A stretch of 20,033 bases of DNA from contig JAVBPB010000055.1 in the NCBI GenBank assembly GCA_031549965.1, positions 1 through 20,033 on the forward strand. The letters run 5' to 3'. The stretch is from JAVBPB01 sp031549965. GTDB lineage: Bacteria > Bacillota > Clostridia > Lachnospirales > Lachnospiraceae. A program made the translations under genes and the position numbers. The notes beneath the pieces are model-generated. The model saw nothing but the letters and a program-made list of their open reading frames with translations. It made no database searches and was not told the DNA's origin. Position 1 is the first letter of the stretch, and every line of letters starts with the position of its first letter. Of the stretch, positions 15,794 to 20,033 are shown one piece after another.

Positions 15794-16298
15794 TTTCATA
15801 TCCTCCATATATTTCTTTGAATTTCTTTCTGGCTTTGTAAAGTAACTGTTTTGTATACGTTGATTTTACCCCCATTATATTTGAGATTTCATCCAGGTTA
15901 AGTTCATGATATTCTCTTAATATAAGAGCTGTCCTATAACTTTCGCACAGCATGGTAAGAGCTTTTTGAACCTTTTCGTTTCTCTCAGTTTTTAAAACAT
16001 ATTCCTCTGGAGTATCATTCTCATCCATAATTAAATCAAAGATTTCCATTTCTTCTTGATTATTTTTACCCCAAAATATAAAGCGACCCTTTCTGGTAAC
16101 ACTTATGTATTTATTGCGGGCTACGGTATAAAACCAGCTTTTGTTTAATATCTTATTAGTTACAATTATTGTTTCAAAAGCTTTCAAAAGGGTATCTTGT
16201 GCTATATCTTCTGCCAATCCATAGTCTTTTGACATTACGTATATATATCTTATAATGTCTTTATACATTTCTTCATATAGTTTTTCAAACTCTTCCAT
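15786..16298 (-). CDS. ECF-type RNA polymerase sigma factor
   Basis: A 170-residue sigma-70 family protein with only regions 2 and 4. Region 2 (about 7-70) contains YGLAEDIAQDTLLKAFETI and SWFYTVARNKYISVTRKGR. Region 4 (about 110-163) contains the helix-turn-helix ELNLDEISNIMGVKSTYTKQ. Between them is an acidic linker. ATG at 16298 follows AAGGTGGTG. It is the first gene of an operon with its membrane anti-sigma factor, so it is presumably released by an envelope signal and probably activates its own promoter; a TGAC-16-CGTT element upstream fits that idea. Target genes in the window are not evident. Confidence 0.92.
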   Translation of the reverse strand: MEEFEKLYEEMYKDIIRYIYVMSKDYGLAEDIAQDTLLKAFETIIVTNKILNKSWFYTVARNKYISVTRKGRFIFWGKNNQEEMEIFDLIMDENDTPEEYVLKTERNEKVQKALTMLCESYRTALILREYHELNLDEISNIMGVKSTYTKQLLYKARKKFKEIYGGYENE

Positions 16299-16334
16299 GC
16301 CACACCACCTTTTATTTTATACCGGTATATATAT

Positions 16335-16372
16335 AAAACGCTTGAGCTACTTAAAAGTCACCCAAGCGTTTT
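16335..16372 (-). terminator. Terminator after the MutS-like gene
   Basis: A perfect 10-bp stem (AAAACGCTTG / CAAGCGTTTT; arms 16335-16344 and 16363-16372) with an 18-base loop, 22 bases beyond the stop of the MutS-like gene. Read leftwards it is followed by TATATATATA rather than a pure T run. A strong T run follows on the opposite strand. The hairpin also overlaps the proposed ECF promoter. Confidence 0.65.
16337..16360 (-). promoter_or_regulatory. Candidate ECF autoregulatory promoter
   Basis: On the minus strand TGACTTTT begins at 16360 and CGTT stands 16 bases after TGAC (16340-16337). It resembles the AAC-T-run / CGT layout of Bacillus-type ECF promoters (TGAAAC-16-CGTC), though the AAC core is only AC. 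Start would be about 30 bases before the sigma gene. No good sigma-A promoter is seen in the short gap. Confidence 0.3.
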
Positions 16373-16394
16373 ATTTTTTTAGATATTTAAAGAT

Positions 16395-18182
16395 TTACAT
16401 TAATCCTGCCATTTTTAATATATGTTTAGCATTTGTGGTGATGCATCTTCCATTTTTTATTTTGTAATCAAAGTATATTTTATCTTCTTTATAAAATTCT
16501 TCAAAATGATAGTTCTTTCCATTTATTTCATTATTTTCAACTAATGAACATATTTCAAAGTCATGGGTTGAAACCATTAATATAGAATGTGGAAGGTTAA
16601 GAGATTTTATTATTTGAGTTGCTCCTACTATTCTGTCTGCTGAATTAGTTCCTTTAAAAATCTCATCTATTAATAGTAACATTGGCTTATTTTTCTTGCT
16701 GTATTCAACCATATTTTTTATTCTTAGGACCTCTGCGTAAAAGGTTGAAATTCCCTTTGAAATATCATCATTTACCCTCATAGATGTAAACAGTGACATT
16801 TTGGATATTTCTAAGTTTTTTGCACAAACTGGTGCTCCAGAGTATGCTAATACTAGGTTTATTCCAATTGTTCGCAAAAATGTTGTTTTTCCTGACATAT
16901 TAGAGCCTGTGATTATGTCTGCCTGTGCTTTTAGGTTTATTGAATTAGATATAGCTTTATTGCTATCAATTAAAGGGTGATATATTTGTTCGCAGTTGTA
17001 AAATGGCTCTTTTGACTCTATAAATTTTGGGAAACAAATGCTTGTGTTTCTTCCTAAAACTGAAAGGCTGATTAGGGCTTCAATTTCTCCAATTACATCC
17101 ATCCAATCATTAACTAAAATACCGTATTTACTTTTCCAACCCTCCATTAATCTTATGCAGTGAATATCCCACATAAATAACGCTTGAAGTAAAAAGTATA
17201 TATATGGATTGGACATTATTTTAAATGCCTCACTTATTGAATCCAGCTTTTCTATTCCCTTTGTAACACCTTTTTCCTGTATTAAAGACTTTTTCAACGC
17301 TTTTAAATACTCAGATTCAAAATCTGCGTTTTCTATATCTTTAAGCATTTTTTTATAGTATACAAAATTTAAGCAAAAAGTGTTCATAGATTGAATTTTT
17401 TCGCCATTTCTAATTTTGGTTACTAATGATATGGAAAATTGTAACAGGCATAGTAATACGAATATTTCAAAATTGTTTTTTATGTTAAATGTGTAAATTC
17501 CACTTATTATGGTTATGGCTGGTAGTAGAAATGAAGTTATTGTTAATGCTTTTGGTAATAATTCTTTTGAGTTTAAGTATTTTAGAAAGTTATTAAACCA
17601 ACTATCCTCTTTATTTGCTTTATTTTTTCCAAGGATAGTGCTGTTTATTTCTATGTTTTGAGAAAAATCTTTCATTTTTATTAATTCTTTTATAGCTTCC
17701 TGCCTTTTTTTAACTTCTCTAAAGTCTGGGTCTTTATTCAAAAAGTATTGTGCCAGTTTATCTTTTCCTCGTCTTGTTTTTGCTATACAAAGGTATTGAT
17801 ATAAAGAACTATCTCCAAATATGTCCAGATCCTTTTCTACTTCAAATTCATCCTTTAGATATTCTTCTCCTGTTATCTCAAAAGTTTTCCAACTGCCATC
17901 TGTACGCATTTTGTTTCGTTTAAATATTTCCATTTCGCTTTGAATTAATTCTAAATTGTCTTTTAATTTTTCATGTTTTGATATTAATAAGACAAATATT
18001 ATTGTAGCAGTGATAAATGCTAAAAAAGTAAACAGTTGTCTGTCTGCTAAGTAAAGTATAAATAATACTATTGCTATTATAGATACTAACATTCTTATGT
18101 TGCAGATTTTGTTATATTTTTGAGTTTGAGTTTTTAATAGTTTTTCTTTTTCTGCTAATTGTTGATCTGTGTTATTAATCAT
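16395..18182 (-). CDS. Membrane-anchored MutS-family ATPase
   Basis: A 595-residue protein with a C-terminal MutS-type ABC ATPase domain and hydrophobic segments that ordinary mismatch repair MutS lacks. Predicted membrane helices are at about 30-47 and 50-67, with a second pair at about 211-229 and 238-254. The ATPase shows Walker A GSNMSGKTT (426-434), a serine-rich segment DDISKGISTFYAE near 472-484, Walker B LLLIDEIFKGTN (502-513; Asp506, Glu507) and the switch His540 in STHD. The mismatch-recognition domain is absent. ATG at 18182 is preceded by CGGAGGA. Such proteins are usually annotated simply as MutS family; a role in DNA repair is unproven and a membrane-associated function is possible. 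It is a single gene behind a leader with a terminator-like hairpin. Confidence 0.85.
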   Translation of the reverse strand: MINNTDQQLAEKEKLLKTQTQKYNKICNIRMLVSIIAIVLFILYLADRQLFTFLAFITATIIFVLLISKHEKLKDNLELIQSEMEIFKRNKMRTDGSWKTFEITGEEYLKDEFEVEKDLDIFGDSSLYQYLCIAKTRRGKDKLAQYFLNKDPDFREVKKRQEAIKELIKMKDFSQNIEINSTILGKNKANKEDSWFNNFLKYLNSKELLPKALTITSFLLPAITIISGIYTFNIKNNFEIFVLLCLLQFSISLVTKIRNGEKIQSMNTFCLNFVYYKKMLKDIENADFESEYLKALKKSLIQEKGVTKGIEKLDSISEAFKIMSNPYIYFLLQALFMWDIHCIRLMEGWKSKYGILVNDWMDVIGEIEALISLSVLGRNTSICFPKFIESKEPFYNCEQIYHPLIDSNKAISNSINLKAQADIITGSNMSGKTTFLRTIGINLVLAYSGAPVCAKNLEISKMSLFTSMRVNDDISKGISTFYAEVLRIKNMVEYSKKNKPMLLLIDEIFKGTNSADRIVGATQIIKSLNLPHSILMVSTHDFEICSLVENNEINGKNYHFEEFYKEDKIYFDYKIKNGRCITTNAKHILKMAGLM

Positions 18183-18213
18183 TAATATCCTCCGTTTTAT
18201 TTCTAATTTAAAA

Positions 18214-18232
18214 AGAAGCCTTGAGGGCTTCT
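18214..18232 (-). terminator. Hairpin with T run in the leader of the MutS-like gene
   Basis: 7-bp stem AGAAGCC / GGCTTCT (loop of 5). Read leftwards it is followed by four more T, 31 bases before the MutS-like ATG. It is either the old terminator of the ugd gene that once ended upstream, or an attenuator in the MutS-like leader, because a promoter candidate lies just upstream of it. Confidence 0.55.
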
Positions 18233-18242
18233 ATCTTTTTTA

Positions 18243-18271
18243 AGTTTAACATTAAAAATATATTTGATCAA
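18243..18271 (-). promoter_or_regulatory. Candidate sigma-A promoter of the MutS-like gene
   Basis: On the minus strand TTGATC (18271-18266), 17 bases, TAAACT (18248-18243). It predicts a start near 18236, directly before the hairpin at 18214-18232. Confidence 0.5.
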
Positions 18272-18295
18272 TAGGTTTATTAATTTCTATGTTAT

Positions 18296-18320
18296 GTACT
18301 TGCTATTTAATAGTAAGTAC
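18296..18320. repeat. Near-perfect 25-base palindrome after the ugd remnant
   Basis: The arms GTACTTGCTATT and AATAGTAAGTAC pair with one mismatch and almost no loop, starting 4 bases past the ugd stop codon. It lacks a T run. It may be part of the former ugd terminator region or a cruciform; no further function is visible. Confidence 0.5.
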
Positions 18321-18324
18321 ATAT

Positions 18325-18440
18325 CTAATCTCTTAAAAAAATATCTCTTGTATATACCTTGTCTAAGACATCCTTAATTTCTTCACTATATTTGTTTGCA
18401 ACTAATGGCCAAATCTTTGTTCCTCTTCTTGCAATGCCTT
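18325..18440 (-). pseudogene. ugd: C-terminal remnant of UDP-glucose 6-dehydrogenase
   Basis: The minus-strand frame ending at the TAG at 18325-18327 encodes about 30 residues closing with ANKYSEEIKDVLDKVYTRDI and then FLRD. KVYTRD[IL]F followed by a terminal Asp is the characteristic end of UDP-glucose 6-dehydrogenase, which makes UDP-glucuronate for surface polysaccharides. The residues just before (GIARRGTKIW) do not fit the family, so the remnant may also be frameshifted there. The rest of the gene is missing and a transposase remnant abuts at about 18440. This is the leftover 3' end of a destroyed gene, not a working one. Confidence 0.65.
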
Positions 18441-18952
18441 AAGTGGGGGGTACTATTAAAAAATATCGTTCAAGGAGAAGAATGGACGGCTTAAAAATAG
18501 AAGCAGCCAGACAAGCATCCCGAATTAAACGAACGACATGGCTACCGTCTTTATCTTTTGATGATGTCCATTGATTAATAAATTGGTTACCATCCTGAAT
18601 TGTAGCTGAACTGGTACGCAAAACATTTTTAAGGCCGGATTTCCAATCAATACTCCAATAGCTGCAAACATATGACCAAATATATATTCCGGTTTAGATG
18701 AGTTTTCAGATTCTTGAAATAAACGTTGTTTTTAGGATTAATATTAAGTTCACGAATAATACTTGTTACTCCTAAATGCTCAGAACGAAACATTAATCCT
18801 AAAACAATAATAACATACCAACAAAAAGTAGCTTTTCTGCTGAAACAATCTTTAAAATCAACAAGTGTATTATTCATCCATTTTAACATAATTTATATAG
18901 CCAAACTGAAATTTTTAGAGTATAATACATTTATGCTCTGTATCAGTGGCAT
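18439..18952 (-). pseudogene. Decayed transposase (insertion sequence remnant)
   Basis: Reading from ATG at 18952 (AAGGAGG just before it) the frame gives MPLIQSINVLYSKNF and meets a TAA at codon 20. It resumes in frame as MLKWMNNTLVDFKDCFSRKA and then RSEHLGVTSIIRELNINPKN. After that the homologous frame shifts: RLFQESENSSKPEYIFGHMF continues with AAIGVLIGN and further transposase-like sequence to a stop at 18439. The parts resemble widespread clostridial transposases with an N-terminal CFSRKATF / RSxHLGVTSIIR segment. Between the two parts an internal stretch seems to be missing, with the junction near 18730, and the C-terminal half including part of the catalytic region is gone. Thus there are at least three lesions: nonsense codon, internal out-of-frame deletion and 3' truncation against the ugd remnant. 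No terminal inverted repeats were identified. Confidence 0.75.
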
Positions 18953-19047
18953 GCCTCCTTTTTCTTCGACGATATAAGGATAACATAAAATTGATACAAG
19001 GACTAATTTTTTATTTTTATTTAGAACTTTTGAATGTCAAGTTAAGT

Positions 19048-19089
19048 AAAAGTCTTATAAAAAGGGAAATTTCTTTTTATAAGACTTTT
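19048..19089 (-). terminator. Strong bidirectional hairpin terminator downstream of the RHS locus
   Basis: A perfect 17-bp stem (arms 19048-19064 and 19073-19089, loop of 8). The outer pairs are AAAA/TTTT on both sides, so termination could occur in either direction. It closes the RHS / immunity region on the minus strand. Confidence 0.8.
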
Positions 19090-19123
19090 ATATATTTTAT
19101 TCTTTTTTCTTATCATTGGATCA

Positions 19124-19177
19124 TTAACTAAACAAATTATGTTGCAACACATTTTCCTGTTCTTCTCCCAATAAATC
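19124..19177 (-). pseudogene. Second, orphan fragment of the RHS core
   Basis: The minus-strand frame encodes SDLLGEEQENVLQHNLFS followed by a stop at 19124-19126. This nearly repeats the RHS-core segment VLGEEQGNVLQHNLFTYC of the gene at the right edge. At DNA level 24 consecutive bases are identical (19130-19153 and 19779-19802) and similarity continues for about 20 more. It is a leftover from a previous RHS 3' end, as expected when toxin tips are exchanged by recombination in the core. Confidence 0.75.
19130..19153. repeat. 24-base direct repeat within RHS core, copy 1
   Basis: Identical to 19779-19802. Copy 1 lies in the orphan core fragment, copy 2 in the intact core of the RHS gene; they are about 650 bases apart in the same orientation. 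Recombination between them would delete the present toxin tip and immunity gene. Confidence 0.85.
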
Positions 19178-19179
19178 AC

Positions 19180-19419
19180 TTATGATATTAAGTAAATATC
19201 TATATCAATTTCTGCACCTATATCTGTCATTAATTTAGATATTTTTTCTTCAATTACAATTCCTGGTACTATATTATTTTCTACTTCGATTACTACAGAA
19301 AACAATACAATGCCACAATATTTTTTCTTAATAAAATTAATTTTATCTTCTTTTCCTTCCACGCAATTATATAACTTATTGATTTGAATTGTAATATCAC
19401 ATGACTCTTCATACCTCAA
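19180..19419 (-). CDS. Truncated DUF4279-like immunity protein
   Basis: A 79-residue frame beginning with TTG at 19419, whose bases overlap the RHS stop codon; GGGGA stands 6 bases upstream. The sequence resembles the second half of DUF4279 proteins, which are common immunity proteins of RHS and other polymorphic toxins. Marks are VVIEVENNIVPGIVIEEKIS and the closing GAEIDIDIYLIS. Full members are roughly 130 residues. The frame can be read backwards beyond the TTG as CGSWGFSLRYEES, which carries the family's conserved SW region, but then hits a TAA inside the RHS reading frame. The first half therefore appears to have been deleted. It may still be translated but is unlikely to be a complete immunity protein. 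Confidence 0.55.
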   Translation of the reverse strand: MRYEESCDITIQINKLYNCVEGKEDKINFIKKKYCGIVLFSVVIEVENNIVPGIVIEEKISKLMTDIGAEIDIDIYLIS

Positions 19420-20033
19420 GGAAAATCCCCATGATCCACATACTCTTTTTTAGTTCCTCTTGCATCTGCTTTTACTTCATGAGGGTCAAAACCTTTTTTC
19501 TTCAAATATTTGTCATCAACTTTTTCTTTATTCTCAGGTTGATTATTTTTTGAATTTTGATTTGTGTCACCATCACCCTTTTTATTATTAGTTTCCTCTT
19601 TTTTCTTATCTACTACCTCTTCAGCTTTTTTTGTTCCATCATAAATTATCACTGCTGCAAAAGCTACAGTTACCCATTTAATTCCATCAACTGCCACAGG
19701 AACTGCCAACGGTGCCAATAGCCAAGCAAGATATCCACTTGGATCACTATACATTATTGGATTATTAAAACAGTAGGTAAACAAATTATGTTGCAACACA
19801 TTCCCTTGTTCTTCCCCTAATACTCTTGCATCATCTGCATTTAAAAATCTTCCAACCTCTGGATTATAATATCTGCTCTGCAAATAATACCAACCTGTTT
19901 CTTCATCATAGTAATACCCTCTATAACGCAGTGGATTTATCTTTCCTATTCCGTTTGCATCACTTGATGATATTATTTTACCCCATGAGTCATAAACGTA
20001 AGATGCTACTACATTTCCATTTGTATCTATTAT
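19416..20033 (-). CDS. RHS repeat-associated protein, 3' end (toxin tip truncated)
   Basis: The gene runs in from the right edge; 205 C-terminal residues are visible, numbered from 20033. YD-repeat and core: GNVVASYVYDSWGKIIS, then RYRGYYYDEETGWYYLQSRY and NPEVGRFLNADD, closing with NNPIMYSDPSGY (90-101), which marks the end of the conserved shell. Next come a hydrophobic stretch (about 102-131) and a Lys/Asn/Glu-rich linker (135-172). A short variable tip, DDKYLKKKGFDPHEVKADAR and then GTKKEYVDHGDFP, follows. The tip resembles the start of a small RHS toxin domain (toxin 33-like, HEVK followed by a GTK turn) but ends after about 33 residues where a full domain would be expected. These proteins deliver C-terminal toxins at the cell surface. 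This one looks disarmed by deletion. Confidence 0.8.
   Translation of the reverse strand: MIDTNGNVVASYVYDSWGKIISSSDANGIGKINPLRYRGYYYDEETGWYYLQSRYYNPEVGRFLNADDARVLGEEQGNVLQHNLFTYCFNNPIMYSDPSGYLAWLLAPLAVPVAVDGIKWVTVAFAAVIIYDGTKKAEEVVDKKKEETNNKKGDGDTNQNSKNNQPENKEKVDDKYLKKKGFDPHEVKADARGTKKEYVDHGDFP
19779..19802. repeat. 24-base direct repeat within RHS core, copy 2
   Basis: Partner of the repeat at 19130-19153; it encodes part of the core segment around VLQHNLF. Confidence 0.85.

Larger units (their letters stand above)
18953..19179. other. Intergenic stretch with a strong hairpin and an RHS fragment
   Basis: Apart from the terminator at 19048-19089 and the stray RHS-core piece at 19124-19177, I see no gene here. 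Short plus-strand frames in this region have no ribosome binding site and are composed of A+T-rich low-complexity codons. Confidence 0.5.

Noticed and set aside
18726..18977. Plus-strand frame over the transposase remnant
   Set aside because: Complement of the transposase coding frame, which has clear family motifs; no ribosome binding site.
1..20033. CRISPR arrays, tRNA and rRNA genes, known riboswitches
   Set aside because: No regularly spaced repeats, cloverleaf-like sequences, rRNA signatures or recognisable riboswitch cores were seen on reading both strands.

Overview
The window looks like chromosomal DNA of a low-GC, endospore-forming, motile member of the Clostridia, most like Clostridium sensu stricto. 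The evidence is strong A+T richness, AGGAGG-type ribosome binding sites, a gerA-type germinant receptor operon, Veg, a SipL-like spore coat morphogenesis protein, an MCP chemoreceptor and a sigma-28-like promoter. Most genes lie on the minus strand; only the chemotaxis block (8528-12425) is on the plus strand.

Left part (219-5761, minus strand): the germinant receptor operon gerAA-gerAB-gerAC has a candidate sigma-G promoter. Upstream of it, and separated by a strong terminator, is ispE-gntR. These two genes overlap and share a clear promoter with a TGTATACA palindrome near the start site. Next comes a cytoplasmic type I pullulanase (5957-8269). Its promoter (TTGACA-17-TAGAAT) has the same TGTATACA palindrome in the spacer and a CcpA cre-like site just downstream.

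Middle (8300-12425, plus strand): a 217-residue protein of unknown function sits behind a sigma-28-like promoter. It is followed by a transmembrane chemoreceptor and an immediately adjacent lipoprotein of the siderophore/B12-binding (PF01497) class with no ABC permease or ATPase beside it. This suggests an accessory chemosensory unit.

Right-middle (12638-18182, minus strand): veg and the sipL-like gene are separated by a terminator-shaped hairpin whose 3' arm is the sipL Shine-Dalgarno sequence, with a sigma-E-like promoter overlapping the 5' arm. An ECF sigma factor / membrane anti-sigma pair follows. Then comes a membrane-anchored MutS-family ATPase.

Right end (18183-20033): a graveyard of rearranged sequence. 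It holds the last codons of a UDP-glucose dehydrogenase gene abutting a transposase pseudogene with a nonsense codon and an internal deletion, and a second stray piece of an RHS core. It also holds the 3' end of an RHS protein whose toxin tip appears fused by deletion to the second half of a DUF4279-type immunity gene. The RHS gene continues beyond the right edge.

The most rewarding observations are the SD-sequestering terminator before sipL, the shared operator in the ispE and pullulanase promoters next to a GntR regulator, the chemoreceptor/binding-protein pair, and the fossil toxin/immunity junction. All family assignments were made by eye from motifs; no database search was run.
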